DNA of 64,000 nt, from assembly GCA_027669155.1 (NCBI GenBank), contig JAQEDR010000005.1, positions 1 to 64,000 of the forward strand, in the 5' to 3' direction. A program made the translations under genes and the position numbers. Below, in pieces: positions 43,377 to 52,443 of this stretch; the stretch's first letter is position 1, and the number at the start of each line of letters is the position of its first letter. The notes under the pieces are model-generated. The model did no database searches and was not told the DNA's origin. It saw only the letters and a list, made by a program, of their open reading frames with translations. The stretch is from Peptoniphilaceae bacterium AM52-5BH (GTDB lineage: Bacteria > Bacillota > Clostridia > Tissierellales > Peptoniphilaceae).

Positions 43377-45536
43377 TTATTCCTCAAACCAAATCAAGTC
43401 GCCGGCTTCGATTTCTACTTCATGACTATTTCCCTTACCGTCATAAACTATAGATTTGACATCATCGGTTGAGTTGTTTATGACACAATATTTAGAAAGA
43501 TCAGGATAGGCCGCTACTTCTAGCCTTAAGTCTTTGGCAAAGTATTTTTCTAAGTCATCTTCCTTGTGAGCAACGTAGTGGATGGCTCTTTTTAGAAGTC
43601 TGGTATTTTCTAGGCTGTAGGCAAGTCCCATAGCATAGAAGCTCCTTCCTTTTCCGTATTCATTTGCTGCCATTTGAACTTCGTTGTTAGCATATTTTAG
43701 GATTTGAGTTTTGTCAGATATGGCGTATACATTAGGTCTTTCTTCGCCATAGACATAGTCTTTTAGGTCTTTGGTTATGAAGTGATCTTCTATTTCGTTG
43801 ATGAAGTATCTATCATATCCTTGAGAAAATCCCTTTTCTACATCAACTCCCATAACATCTGCGAGTTGGAAGAATCTTCCTTGGTGTTGGTAAGCTGTTG
43901 GATCTCCGATTCCTATAAAGCCTCCGCCTTCGTATACGAATTTTCTAAGATTTGTAAGAACTTCAGGATCTAGGAAGCTATCTCCACCAGAAAATGCTGT
44001 GTAGGCATCTCCTGCATTGATAATTACATCTATATCCTCATCAATTCCAGCCTTAACATCATCGAAGTTTATGAAAGTAACCTCCATATCCATTCCAGAA
44101 AGAGCTTCCATCATACCGCTGTAGGAGTATCCTAGTTTGAACCATTTGCCGTGGGCTACTACATAGGCTCCCCAGGTTCTAATTTTTCCCCAAGAGTTAA
44201 GGATTGCGACCTTGCATGACTTGTAAGCTGTAGCCTTGGAAGAAATGTCGTGGATTTCTCTAAATTCGTCAGCTACTTTTGTAATGTAGTCTATAAATTT
44301 TGGGAACTTGTATGCGAGAGATAGGTAGCCACCATAGCCAATCCTATCTAGGGGAGATCTTAGCAAGGCTCTCCTTGCCTTAACCCAATTATCTTTAGCC
44401 TCTATTGATGGGTCGTTTCCTTCGTAGAATTCATCAGGGAAGAAATAAGGGAGGAATCTTCCTTCTGTCATTGGGACATCTATATCAGAAATTATTCTAA
44501 GAGTTGCTCCATCTCCTACAGATCCTACTACTCCGTCAAGTCCTATATTTTTGAAATACTTACCGTAAGGTTCGGTTCCAATCCAATGGTCACCCAAAAA
44601 CATAATCGCTTTTTTATTGTATTTGTGAACTAGGTCGACTAGTCTTTTAGCTTTGCTAGACACGTATTTTTGTTGGAAGTCGATGTAGTCCAAGTATCTT
44701 TTGCTTGGGATTCTGTAATTGCTGTTGTAGAAGCCTTGGTCTATGAAGTCTTCGCTCGTGAGCCTATAGCCGTATTCTTTCTCAAACTCTAATATAGCTT
44801 CTGGCGAAACACTATTTGAGTAGCCAAACCAGTCTACATATTTTTCCTTGGCATCTTCATTAAATATAAGAGAGAATTGATAGAAGAAGGTAGTAAATCT
44901 TACTACATCTGTCTTAGGATTTTCCTTTAACCAATTTTCTAAATTTTCTTCAACAAACTTGCTCGATTTCTCATATCTTACATCGAAAGGAATATGGTGG
45001 GCTACTTCATCGCCCCAATCGTTGGTAATATGGTTATACATTTGCACTGGATCCCAAATACCATAGGCTAGGAAGTTTACTGTATAGACATGGTAGGGAA
45101 TGGTCTTTACACTTACGATATTTTTCTCTTTATCGACTTCCCAATCATCGCGACTTACGACTTCTCCTAGGGTCCTGTCGTATACTTCCCACCAATCCTT
45201 AGGCTCATAATCATAGTCTGCTATGATTTGTTCTGGATAGTAGCCTTTTAGGAAAGAAATTTCGGTTGTACCTTCAGTAGCTGTTATAAAATCGCTTATC
45301 AAGAAATATCTTGATCTTTCGAAAGGAACAGTTTCTGCAAAGTCATTGTGGCCCCTGCTTGGAAAGAAGTTTGTGTATATATCAACGCCTTCTATGTCTT
45401 TGATATCTTCTGGAAGATAGGTTCCATCAGAGTCTCTTATGGCATCTGCTCCTAGTTTTTCTAGCATTTCAATAGTTTCATCGTAAAAATTAGCTTCGCT
45501 TGGAAGGGTCAATCTTCCTCTTTTTTTATCAATCAT
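43377..45536 (-). CDS. gnpA: 1,3-beta-galactosyl-N-acetylhexosamine phosphorylase (GH112)
   Basis: The 719-residue cytosolic enzyme splits galacto-N-biose or lacto-N-biose with phosphate, giving galactose-1-phosphate and GalNAc or GlcNAc. Its length and motifs (FPSRGHNDFAETVPFERSRYF near residue 38, MFLGDHWIGTEPYG, GIGDPTAYQHQG) match GH112. Asp316 in GDHW aligns with the general acid of the Bifidobacterium longum enzyme (Asp313). Because the neighbouring GH101 enzyme releases Gal-beta-1,3-GalNAc, galacto-N-biose is the likely substrate. The N-acetylhexosamine kinase that normally follows is not in this operon. The gene overlaps the upstream permease gene by 4 bases. Confidence 0.95.
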   Translation of the reverse strand: MIDKKRGRLTLPSEANFYDETIEMLEKLGADAIRDSDGTYLPEDIKDIEGVDIYTNFFPSRGHNDFAETVPFERSRYFLISDFITATEGTTEISFLKGYYPEQIIADYDYEPKDWWEVYDRTLGEVVSRDDWEVDKEKNIVSVKTIPYHVYTVNFLAYGIWDPVQMYNHITNDWGDEVAHHIPFDVRYEKSSKFVEENLENWLKENPKTDVVRFTTFFYQFSLIFNEDAKEKYVDWFGYSNSVSPEAILEFEKEYGYRLTSEDFIDQGFYNSNYRIPSKRYLDYIDFQQKYVSSKAKRLVDLVHKYNKKAIMFLGDHWIGTEPYGKYFKNIGLDGVVGSVGDGATLRIISDIDVPMTEGRFLPYFFPDEFYEGNDPSIEAKDNWVKARRALLRSPLDRIGYGGYLSLAYKFPKFIDYITKVADEFREIHDISSKATAYKSCKVAILNSWGKIRTWGAYVVAHGKWFKLGYSYSGMMEALSGMDMEVTFINFDDVKAGIDEDIDVIINAGDAYTAFSGGDSFLDPEVLTNLRKFVYEGGGFIGIGDPTAYQHQGRFFQLADVMGVDVEKGFSQGYDRYFINEIEDHFITKDLKDYVYGEERPNVYAISDKTQILKYANNEVQMAANEYGKGRSFYAMGLAYSLENTRLLKRAIHYVAHKEDDLEKYFAKDLRLEVAAYPDLSKYCVINNSTDDVKSIVYDGKGNSHEVEIEAGDLIWFEE

Positions 45537-46387
45537 CCTTTATCTCCTCCTACCATCATTCCTTCGGTGAGTTGTTTTTGTACTAGTATATAAATAATAA
45601 GTGTTGGTATCATAACGATTACAAGTCCTGCGTACAATCTTCCATAATTTGCCGCTCCTCTTGCAGCTTGTTGTAGGTTGATAAGACCTACTGGAAGGGT
45701 TCTTTTTTCTGGATCTGTCATTAGGGTTAAGGCTAAGATATATTCATTCCAGAAACTTAAAAAGTTAAACAAGATAACTGTAATTACAGCAGGTTTTGCC
45801 ATAGGAATCATTATATCAATCATTGTTCTAAAGTATCCTGCTCCATCGATGTAGGCTGCTTCCTCATATGATTTACTTATTGCAGAAAAGAAATTGGTCA
45901 ATAAGTAAACCGTAAAAGGAACAGCAGTCGAAGCATAGATTAAGGCTAGGACGAATCTATTATTTAACAAGCTTGTTGGAAGAAATTTTGAGACGTTTCT
46001 TACCATCAAGAATATAGGGATAACTATATAAGATAAGTTTATGAAAAGCCCTGCTTTTACGTAAGAATTTACAAACTTTCTTCCCTTAAAGTTCATCCTA
46101 GCGAGGATATAGGAAAAAGGAAGAGCAATTATCAAAAGTATGGCCAAGGCTGTCGCTGTAACTACTAGGGAATTTATAAAATAATCACCCATATTAGCAG
46201 CAGACCAAGCATCTTTGAAGTTATCGAGATAGAATCCAAGAGGGAGGGCCCAAGGATTGCCATAAAATTCTGGATTAGTCTTAACCGATGCCATAAAAAC
46301 CCAAGCTACTGGGATAATAATAGATAGGGCGAATATGGCAAGGCATAGGTATATAAAAATATTAAAAATATTTACTTTTTTCTTCAT
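45533..46387 (-). CDS. Carbohydrate ABC transporter permease (MalG-type)
   Basis: The 284-residue permease has six predicted helices and the EAA-loop motif SYEEAAYIDGAGYFRTMIDIMIPMAKP that contacts the ATPase. It forms the import pore with the permease encoded just upstream. It imports the disaccharide captured by the lipoprotein binding protein of the same operon, most likely galacto-N-biose or lacto-N-biose. Its stop overlaps the start of the GH112 gene, so transport and phosphorolysis are coordinated. Confidence 0.93.
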   Translation of the reverse strand: MKKKVNIFNIFIYLCLAIFALSIIIPVAWVFMASVKTNPEFYGNPWALPLGFYLDNFKDAWSAANMGDYFINSLVVTATALAILLIIALPFSYILARMNFKGRKFVNSYVKAGLFINLSYIVIPIFLMVRNVSKFLPTSLLNNRFVLALIYASTAVPFTVYLLTNFFSAISKSYEEAAYIDGAGYFRTMIDIMIPMAKPAVITVILFNFLSFWNEYILALTLMTDPEKRTLPVGLINLQQAARGAANYGRLYAGLVIVMIPTLIIYILVQKQLTEGMMVGGDKG

Positions 46388-46396
46388 AATATTCTC

Positions 46397-47287
46397 CTAG
46401 TATTGTAAAATATCTCTCTTGCTTAGCTTATGGATAATAGCTGATAGGATAAAAGAGAAAAGGAAAACTACAACACCTATAGCAAGACCATATCCAAAAG
46501 ATGAATTGGTGTAAGCTTGTTCGTATTGGTAGTTAAGAAGTGTTAGACTTGCTCCGTCAGGACCTCCACCAGTTAGGGCCTTTATAATCTGAAAGGCTAT
46601 GTTTATATTAGAAATTACATAAAAGGTTAGGGTTGTCCTTATAGTTTCCCAAGTGAGTGGGAGGGTAATGTCAAAGAATTGCCTCACTCTTCCGGCTCCG
46701 TCAAGATTTGCAGCTTCATAAAGATGCTCAGGAATCTGACTCATAGTTGACATATACATAACCATATAATAACCTATCGCTTGCCAAATCATTGCAAAGG
46801 CAATCGAATAAACAACATACATCCTATCTCCAAGGAGGGGGATGTTGGTGTGATTTTCATTAAACAATCTCAAAAATCCATTGATAAGTCCTTGGTCCAT
46901 TCCGTAGATTGCTGCAAATATAGATGCAATAACAGCTATGGATAAGATGTTTGGAATGTAGAAAATAATCCTAAAGAAATTTCTGCCCTTAAGCTTTTCT
47001 CTAGATAAGACAGAGGCGAAAATAATTGCAAGAAACATAGTGACAATTGTAACTATAACTATTAAAAAGATTGTGTTTTGAAAAGATCTAATAAAATTAT
47101 TATCCTTTAGCAGTAACTTAAAGTTATTTAAGCCTACAAAAGTTTTCTTACCAGATAAGCCCCCGGTCTTAAAGAGGGATTCGTAGAAGACGCTTATTGC
47201 AGGATATACCATAAAGATTGTGTAAAGAATCAAGGATGGCAAAAGACCTGTTATAATAAATCTCTTCTTCTCTTTACTATTTTTCAT
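46397..47287 (-). CDS. Carbohydrate ABC transporter permease (MalF-type)
   Basis: The 296-residue permease has six predicted helices and an EAA loop (HLYEAANLDGAGRVRQFFDITLPL). It pairs with the MalG-type permease 9 bases downstream. It is translated right after the structured RNA/terminator element, from an ATG preceded by AAGGAG. Its expression should therefore depend on how much transcription passes that element, which could set it well below the binding protein. Confidence 0.93.
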   Translation of the reverse strand: MKNSKEKKRFIITGLLPSLILYTIFMVYPAISVFYESLFKTGGLSGKKTFVGLNNFKLLLKDNNFIRSFQNTIFLIVIVTIVTMFLAIIFASVLSREKLKGRNFFRIIFYIPNILSIAVIASIFAAIYGMDQGLINGFLRLFNENHTNIPLLGDRMYVVYSIAFAMIWQAIGYYMVMYMSTMSQIPEHLYEAANLDGAGRVRQFFDITLPLTWETIRTTLTFYVISNINIAFQIIKALTGGGPDGASLTLLNYQYEQAYTNSSFGYGLAIGVVVFLFSFILSAIIHKLSKRDILQY

Positions 47288-47300
47288 ATTGACTCCTTAT

Positions 47301-47502
47301 AAAAAAAGGGTTGTTGCAAAATTATGAATAATCATCGTTCCTTCGTTAGAAGGTTCTCTTAGGAAATTTTACCTCTCCGGGCCGGTAAGGCCTATTATTG
47401 CCTGCCTGCTGATGGAGGCTTATAGCCCGTCGGCTCGGTGAGACTTTCCGTGGAGGTTCTTCTAACGATGATGGAACGATTTATTCATTCGGCAACAGTC
47501 CC
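47301..47502 (-). ncRNA. Large GC-rich structured RNA ending in a terminator-like U tract
   Basis: Between the binding-protein gene and the first permease gene, 47308-47502 folds (minus strand) into a closing stem GGGACUGUUGC/GCAACAACCC and then an 8+8+9-bp stem. That stem pairs AUGAAUAA with UUAUUCAU, AUCGUUCC with GGAACGAU, and CGUUAGAAG with CUUCUAACG. It encloses a branched core with small hairpins (GGCU-AUA-AGCC; GGCC-UUACC-GGCC). Seven U residues follow (47301-47307). By hand count it is about 47% G+C, and its central 90 bases about 59%, in a visibly AT-rich region. It may act as an attenuator, a partial terminator, or a standalone RNA. I could not match it to a known class. Confidence 0.65.
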
Positions 47503-47514
47503 TTAATTTTCTAA

Positions 47515-48942
47515 CTATTTTTGAGCTTTTACAGCTTCTGATATTTTTTCTGCTGCAGAGACAACGTCTTTTTGCCAGTCTTCTACAGATTTATCGCCAT
47601 TTGCAACTGAGTTTACTGCATCGAATAACTCTTTTGTCATATCTACACCCTCAACTGCTGGAGCTTGTCCCCAACCACCAAGGGCTGCAGTTACATCATC
47701 TTCATAGATTGAGTAGAATAGTTTTTGATTTTCATCAGTAATCATATCTTCGATACCATTGATTGGTTGAACTGCTCCACCATTTTCTAGGAAGAGTTTG
47801 CTTGCTTCATCAGAATATAGGTAAGCTATAAATTCTTTGGCAAGTTCAGCTTCTTTAGTAGACTCTGTAATAAAGATTTGTTCAAACCAAGAGTAAGCAT
47901 ATCTTTTTCCTTCATTCATTGAAGGTAGAGCCATTAGACCCCATTCAAAATTATCAGCTACACCTTGAGCATCTTTCATTTCTTCAACAATCCATGTTCC
48001 GTTAGGCATGAATAAGCTTTCGTTTTTCATTACTTGAAGTTGGTTTTGGGTGAATGATTCGTTGTTTGCTTGGGCAACTGTGTTTGGATTTAGATATTGT
48101 AGGATCTTTCCAACAGTTTCAAAGTATGGAGTTGCTTCATTTTTCCAAGCTTCTGGGTCATAGTTTACTAGTTTGTCGAATAATTCAGATCCGCCGATGC
48201 TGTAGAACATTGCAAATGAGAATGTATCGAAATATCCTGTTGTTGGATAAGTAAATAGGGAAATGCCGTCTTTCTTAGCTTCTTCACCAAGAGCTATAAA
48301 CTCATCCATTGTCTTAGGAAGTTCGTATTTTCCGCCGCCTTCTTTGAACATAGCCTTGTTGTACCAAAGACCTGTTGGTGAATAGAAGAGTGGAGCAAGA
48401 TAAGTTTTGCCGTCTCCATAAGGATTTGTTACTGCTGTGTCTGTAAAGCCAGGTAGAATCTTTTCAGAAACTTTCTTATCTTCTCCAGGAACTGTCATGT
48501 CTAGGACGTCTGTGATGTCCATTAACATATTTTCTTTAATCATTGTTTCTGTGAGACCTGATTCTTGTCCGATGTTGTTGTAGATTACATCAGGAGCGTT
48601 TCCTGCTTGGATTTCTGGTCTTATAACCTCGTGGATATTCTTTTCGAATTTAGCTTCTACTTTAGCTCCAGTCATTTCTTCGAAGTTTGCGATTACTTTC
48701 TTCCAACCTTCAGTTCCATAACCACCGTCAAGTCCTGCAAGTGTTAGAGTTTTTCCAGCAAACTTCTTGTCAGAACTATCCTCAGAAGAATCTTTTTCTT
48801 CCTTGCTGTCGTCCTTTTGTTCTGTCTGTTCACTACTTGGAGCAGCTTCGTCCTTGTTGGCTCCGTCATTTTCCTTAGCACCACAAGCTGTAAATGCAAA
48901 AATTGCGAGTGCTGCTAATAAAGTTGTTTTTAACTTCTTCAT
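47515..48942 (-). CDS. Sugar-binding lipoprotein of the GNB/LNB-type ABC importer
   Basis: The 475-residue protein has a lipoprotein signal (MKKLKTTLLAALAIFAFTAC, lipidated Cys20), an acidic-serine-rich linker (about 22-60), and a type II solute-binding domain, as in MalE-type (family 1) sugar-binding proteins. It is the first gene of the ABC/GH112 operon and should capture galacto-N-biose or lacto-N-biose at the cell surface. A strong promoter with an operator directly precedes it, and a large structured element separates it from the permease genes. Abundance greater than the permeases is expected. Confidence 0.92.
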   Translation of the reverse strand: MKKLKTTLLAALAIFAFTACGAKENDGANKDEAAPSSEQTEQKDDSKEEKDSSEDSSDKKFAGKTLTLAGLDGGYGTEGWKKVIANFEEMTGAKVEAKFEKNIHEVIRPEIQAGNAPDVIYNNIGQESGLTETMIKENMLMDITDVLDMTVPGEDKKVSEKILPGFTDTAVTNPYGDGKTYLAPLFYSPTGLWYNKAMFKEGGGKYELPKTMDEFIALGEEAKKDGISLFTYPTTGYFDTFSFAMFYSIGGSELFDKLVNYDPEAWKNEATPYFETVGKILQYLNPNTVAQANNESFTQNQLQVMKNESLFMPNGTWIVEEMKDAQGVADNFEWGLMALPSMNEGKRYAYSWFEQIFITESTKEAELAKEFIAYLYSDEASKLFLENGGAVQPINGIEDMITDENQKLFYSIYEDDVTAALGGWGQAPAVEGVDMTKELFDAVNSVANGDKSVEDWQKDVVSAAEKISEAVKAQK

Positions 48943-48960
48943 ATTTTCCTCCTTAAATAT

Positions 48961-49008
48961 GGTAGTTACCTTTATCTAAATTATAAGCAAAGGTTTGCAA
49001 TTTGTCAA
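48961..49008 (-). promoter_or_regulatory. Promoter of the ABC/GH112 operon with GGTAGTTACC operator
   Basis: On the minus strand, consensus -35 TTGACA (49003-49008), a 17-base spacer and -10 TATAAT (48980-48985) are followed by GGTAACTACCA (48960-48970), at about +3 to +13. A bound protein here would block initiation or early elongation. Confidence 0.8.
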
Positions 49009-49283
49009 GAGCTTTTTTTCTTTCAGAATAAAATGAGTTATAATCAAGTTGTACTAAGTTACATGAAAAATATTTAATATTTTTATACAATTAAATATTT
49101 AAAATATAAAATAATAATAAAACATTTGCAAGGTTTTTAATTGACATATGGATACTACCACTTAGTTTTATGCATTATTAGGCATCCGACAGACTTTAGA
49201 TAAATAAGTAATAAGATATTTTGTTTTAAGAAAAACCACCTTGATTAAGATCATCTCTTTTACCAAGGCGATTTGTTATACAG

Positions 49284-49320
49284 AAAAAAGAGCTACCGAA
49301 AAATTAATCTCGGTAGGCTC
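49284..49320 (-). terminator. Terminator of the mannose-family PTS operon
   Basis: GAGCCTACCGA pairs with TCGGTAGCTC (49310-49320 and 49290-49299, one bulge) and is followed on the minus strand by a six-base T tract (49284-49289). Confidence 0.87.
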
Positions 49321-49330
49321 TTATTATAAA

Positions 49331-49762
49331 TTATATTCCATCACTGAAATCTTCTTCATCATTATCTTTTTGGTCGTTTTGATAATGAACTATAGAATTG
49401 TGTGAGGTTTCAATTACATCTTCAATAAATTCTTTCATGTCATCAATGTCTGAGGAGAGTGCTTCATAGAGCATAGCAAAGTTTACTCCTGCTAGAAATT
49501 CTATATTATTCTTTTCAGAAAGGTTCATAACAGATCTATTGAAAGGAGTTCCTCCAGCAAGGTCTGTCAAAACAACTACATCCTTATAAGCTCCTAGTGA
49601 TTCATAAGCTTTAACTAGGTCTTCATCTAAATTTTCGAAGTTATCTCCTTCGTGAAATTCGCAAATTCTTAAGTTATCAAATTCGCCAGCAATCATTTTT
49701 ATTGTTGAGTAAAGACCTGTAGCAAGATGACCATGACAAGTTAATATTATCCCCTTAGCCAT
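49331..49762 (-). CDS. PTS mannose-family IIA component
   Basis: The 143-residue cytosolic domain begins MAKGIILTCHGHLATG with the phosphorylated His10, as in ManX-type IIA proteins. It receives phosphate from HPr and passes it to the IIB protein. The ATG at 49762 is chosen because it starts the conserved region and overlaps the stop of the IID gene by one base (TAATG); a longer reading adds unrelated residues. It is the last gene of the yajC-IIB-IIC-IID-IIA operon. Confidence 0.93.
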   Translation of the reverse strand: MAKGIILTCHGHLATGLYSTIKMIAGEFDNLRICEFHEGDNFENLDEDLVKAYESLGAYKDVVVLTDLAGGTPFNRSVMNLSEKNNIEFLAGVNFAMLYEALSSDIDDMKEFIEDVIETSHNSIVHYQNDQKDNDEEDFSDGI

Positions 49763-50769
49763 TAGAATAACCCTATATAAGTACCAACTACACCTAATAC
49801 TAGTAAGAATCCTATGCAGTGGATTGGTTTCCATGATTTCTTAGCTAATAGCCAATAGAGTAGTAGTGTTATTGATAATGGTACTAGACTTGGAATTATT
49901 CCATCTAGAACTTTTTGGATATTAACCTTTACTGGTTCTTCTTCATAAACGTTGAATTTTAATTCAGATTTACCATTACCTAAATCTTTTATGCTAGCTC
50001 CTTCTTGGAGGTCTTGGCTTAGTTTTCCATTTTCATCTTTTACAAAGATAAGATCATTGAATTCAGAAATTTGATCGTTATTTACAACGGTTTGTACTTC
50101 TTTTGCTACATTGGTTACACCGTTATCTACTTCAAGAGCAACCTTTGTGTTACCATAAACTGAAATTAAAGCACCAACTACGATTACACCAAGAATTGAT
50201 GCAGCTCTAGTAAATTCTTTAGCATTGGCTGTAAAGATGTCTATAGCTTCTGTACCCATCTTATAAGACCAATTCATCAACCAAAAACGTATCAAGAATT
50301 GGAAGAGGTTAAATACTACCAAGAAAAGGATAGGTCCTGCTATATTTCCTTGAAGGGCCATATTTGATGAAATACCTGCTACAATAGGTACTAGGGTGAA
50401 CCAAAATAGAGCATCACCTATACCACCGAGTGGTCCCATAGCTGCAACTCTGACAGCTCTTATTGTAGGAATTTCAACCTTGTTTTGTTCTAGTGAGAGA
50501 ATTATTCCCATTACGAAAGTTATCAAGAATGGGTGAGTGTTGAAGAACTCTAGATTGTGAGTCATTGAGATCTTTAAATCTTCCTTATCAGTGTGAATTT
50601 TTTCAAGACCTGGAAGGATGGAGTACAACCAACCTGCAGCTTGCATTCTCTCATAGTTAAATGAAGCTTGTAGGAATAGAGACCTCCAAACCATTCTATT
50701 TAGAGTTTTCTTATCTAATTGATTGGCAGGCGTCCTGTCATTATATTCAAATGCTTCTTTATATTCCAT
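49762..50769 (-). CDS. PTS mannose-family IID component with an extended loop
   Basis: The membrane protein (335 residues from this start) has the IID core: MVWRSLFLQASFNYERMQAAGW near residue 26, EIPTIRAVRVAAMGPLGGIGDALFW near 99, and C-terminal helices. It forms the channel with IIC. Between residues about 207 and 290 there is a long hydrophilic segment, where most IID proteins are shorter, so this segment is probably exposed at the cell surface. The ATG at 50769 is preferred (AAGGAG upstream); it overlaps the IIC gene by 11 bases. Confidence 0.9.
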   Translation of the reverse strand: MEYKEAFEYNDRTPANQLDKKTLNRMVWRSLFLQASFNYERMQAAGWLYSILPGLEKIHTDKEDLKISMTHNLEFFNTHPFLITFVMGIILSLEQNKVEIPTIRAVRVAAMGPLGGIGDALFWFTLVPIVAGISSNMALQGNIAGPILFLVVFNLFQFLIRFWLMNWSYKMGTEAIDIFTANAKEFTRAASILGVIVVGALISVYGNTKVALEVDNGVTNVAKEVQTVVNNDQISEFNDLIFVKDENGKLSQDLQEGASIKDLGNGKSELKFNVYEEEPVKVNIQKVLDGIIPSLVPLSITLLLYWLLAKKSWKPIHCIGFLLVLGVVGTYIGLF

Positions 50770-51565
50770 CTTCGTAATCTCCTTCTTGACTAACAACAGG
50801 CTCTACGTTTTTAATCTTGGTATTAATTTGATAATCCCAGAAAGCAATAGCAAAACCTATTATTGCGATTATTAGCAATGCTGATTGATTTAATGCTTCG
50901 TTTGCCATTATGATTACTGCGAAAGCAAAACCTGCAAGGAAGAAACCCCAAAGGTCACGGCTTATCATTAATCTTAATAATACAGCGAAACCTACATATT
51001 TCATCATTCCACCAGCAACTCCAAGACCTCTCATTAGTGTCTCTGGTATAGCGTCTGCTACTTGTTTACCAAAAGCAGATCCTGCTATAAAGAATAAAAC
51101 AACTATTACTCCAAAAATTGTACCGAGCATAAGCATAGCTCCGTAATTTAACTTTTCGATTCCTTTTGTGTCAGCGTGCTCAGCATAGCTATCAGCTTTA
51201 GCCATTAGAGGACTCATAACTGTAAATAGGATTGTAACCCCGTATTGTCCTAAAAGAGCAAAAGGTATAGCTGCCGCTACTGCGGCGTTTGCTTCAAGAC
51301 CGCTTGTTATTGCAAATATAACTGATACGATACCACCGATTACTGCGTTTGGAGGTTGAGCACCACCTACTGGCATGTTACCAATGGTCATAAGTTGGTA
51401 AGTAGCTCCAACAACTAATCCAGTTTTTACATCTCCAAGTATAGCACCTACTACAGGTCCCATAACTATAGGTTGATATAAAGATTCGAGAAAACTGAAC
51501 TGGTCTATAGCTGCTACAAATGTTACTATAAATATTAAAATTATTTGTAACGCATTGAATTCCAT
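50759..51565 (-). CDS. PTS mannose-family IIC component
   Basis: The 268-residue protein is highly hydrophobic (about eight segments), with the family's GPVVGAILGDVKTGLVVGATYQLMTIG near residue 35 and GGAQPPNAVIGGI near 67. It is the sugar-translocating subunit that pairs with IID. Its operon carries the same operator as the GH101 and GH112 units, which suggests an amino-sugar or host-glycan monosaccharide (GalNAc, GlcNAc or galactosamine) rather than dietary mannose. Specificity cannot be read from sequence. Confidence 0.93.
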   Translation of the reverse strand: MEFNALQIILIFIVTFVAAIDQFSFLESLYQPIVMGPVVGAILGDVKTGLVVGATYQLMTIGNMPVGGAQPPNAVIGGIVSVIFAITSGLEANAAVAAAIPFALLGQYGVTILFTVMSPLMAKADSYAEHADTKGIEKLNYGAMLMLGTIFGVIVVLFFIAGSAFGKQVADAIPETLMRGLGVAGGMMKYVGFAVLLRLMISRDLWGFFLAGFAFAVIIMANEALNQSALLIIAIIGFAIAFWDYQINTKIKNVEPVVSQEGDYEDGI

Positions 51566-51614
51566 AATTATCCCCTTGTAAAATGAATGCTATTTAAGCA
51601 TCCTACTATTAATT

Positions 51615-52091
51615 TTATGAAAATAGCTTATCTGTATTTTCTGGTGCTTCGGTTGGTACTTTTCTAATTTCTAACTCTACACCTTTTTCTTTTAGCTTCT
51701 TAAAAGCTTCTACATCGTTATCATCTACGGCTACGGTTCCAGCTACTTGTCTTTTACCATTTGCCATGTGCATATTTCCAATATTAACTTTAGTAATTGG
51801 AACACCACCTTCAACTAGGGTTAATACATCTTCTGGGCTTTGGCAGATAATAAAAATCTTTTGTCTATCTGCAGCCTTGTGAATAGTATTAATTGTTTTC
51901 TCCAATGTCCAATATCTGGTGTCTACACCATTTGGTGCTGCCATATCCATTAGCCCTTGTCTCATCTTGTTTGATGCAACTTCATCATTTGCAACTAATA
52001 TAAGATTAGCTCCGATGACTTTTGTCCACTGAGTTGCGACTTGGCCATGTAGCAAACGGTTGTCGATTCTTGTTAAAACAATATTTGGCAT
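51615..52091 (-). CDS. PTS mannose-family IIB component
   Basis: The 158-residue protein begins MPNIVLTRIDNRLLHGQV with the phosphorylated His15, as in IIB proteins of the mannose family. It transfers phosphate to the incoming sugar at the IIC-IID complex. The ATG at 52091 is selected because AAGGAGGAG lies before it and because it starts the conserved region. An orphan paralogue lies at 33323-33796. Confidence 0.94.
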   Translation of the reverse strand: MPNIVLTRIDNRLLHGQVATQWTKVIGANLILVANDEVASNKMRQGLMDMAAPNGVDTRYWTLEKTINTIHKAADRQKIFIICQSPEDVLTLVEGGVPITKVNIGNMHMANGKRQVAGTVAVDDNDVEAFKKLKEKGVELEIRKVPTEAPENTDKLFS

Positions 52092-52105
52092 AACTCCTCC
52101 TTGAA

Positions 52106-52381
52106 TCACTTAATTATTTCGCTTATAGCAGAGCGATCGACTTTGATATCTACATTATCGGAAATATTTACAATAGCAGTATCGTTATTTATGCTTACAA
52201 TCTTGCCGTGGATTCCTCCGAGCAATACTACCTTGCTGCCTTTTTTCAAAGCTTTGTGTAAGTCTTCTAGCCTTTTTCTTTGTTTCTTAAGATTCTTATA
52301 ATTAAGAATTTGCATAATCACAAGAAATATGGCTATAAAGCCAAGCAAGACTAGGGAAATTTTTCCAATTTCAGCTAACAT
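52106..52381 (-). CDS. yajC: YajC-family protein heading the PTS operon
   Basis: The 91-residue protein has one N-terminal membrane helix (about residues 5-24), a basic YKNLKKQRKRLEDL, and the YajC-type beta domain (GSKVVLLGGIHGKIVSIN near 48). YajC normally associates with the SecDF translocase, but yajC genes are also found in mannose-family PTS operons of streptococci, as here. Its function in those operons is unknown. It is the first gene, 17 bases from a TGGTAGTTACC operator, and so belongs to the same regulon. Confidence 0.88.
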   Translation of the reverse strand: MLAEIGKISLVLLGFIAIFLVIMQILNYKNLKKQRKRLEDLHKALKKGSKVVLLGGIHGKIVSINNDTAIVNISDNVDIKVDRSAISEIIK

Positions 52382-52394
52382 AAATCCTCCTTAC

Positions 52395-52443
52395 TGGTAG
52401 TTACCTATACTGATATTATAAAATAAACGTTTCCTCTTGTCAA
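52395..52443 (-). promoter_or_regulatory. Promoter of the PTS operon with TGGTAGTTACC operator
   Basis: On the minus strand, TTGACA (52438-52443), a 17-base spacer and TATAAT (52415-52420) form a consensus promoter. The palindrome TGGTAGTTACC (52395-52405) covers about +3 to +13, the same geometry as in the GH101 and GH112 units. Confidence 0.8.

Larger units (their letters stand above)
48943..49330. promoter_or_regulatory. 388-base gene-free regulatory region with a distal operator-like site
   Basis: No gene is present. The region holds the promoter and operator above, a degenerate operator TGGATACTACCA (49149-49160) whose centre lies about 189 bases from the proximal operator, and the PTS operon terminator. 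The rest, very AT-rich, shows nothing recognisable. Confidence 0.5.

Noticed and set aside
47308..47502. The GC-rich element as a T-box or tRNA-like sequence
   Set aside because: The T-box consensus is absent, no amino-acid gene follows, and no cloverleaf with a CCA end can be drawn.
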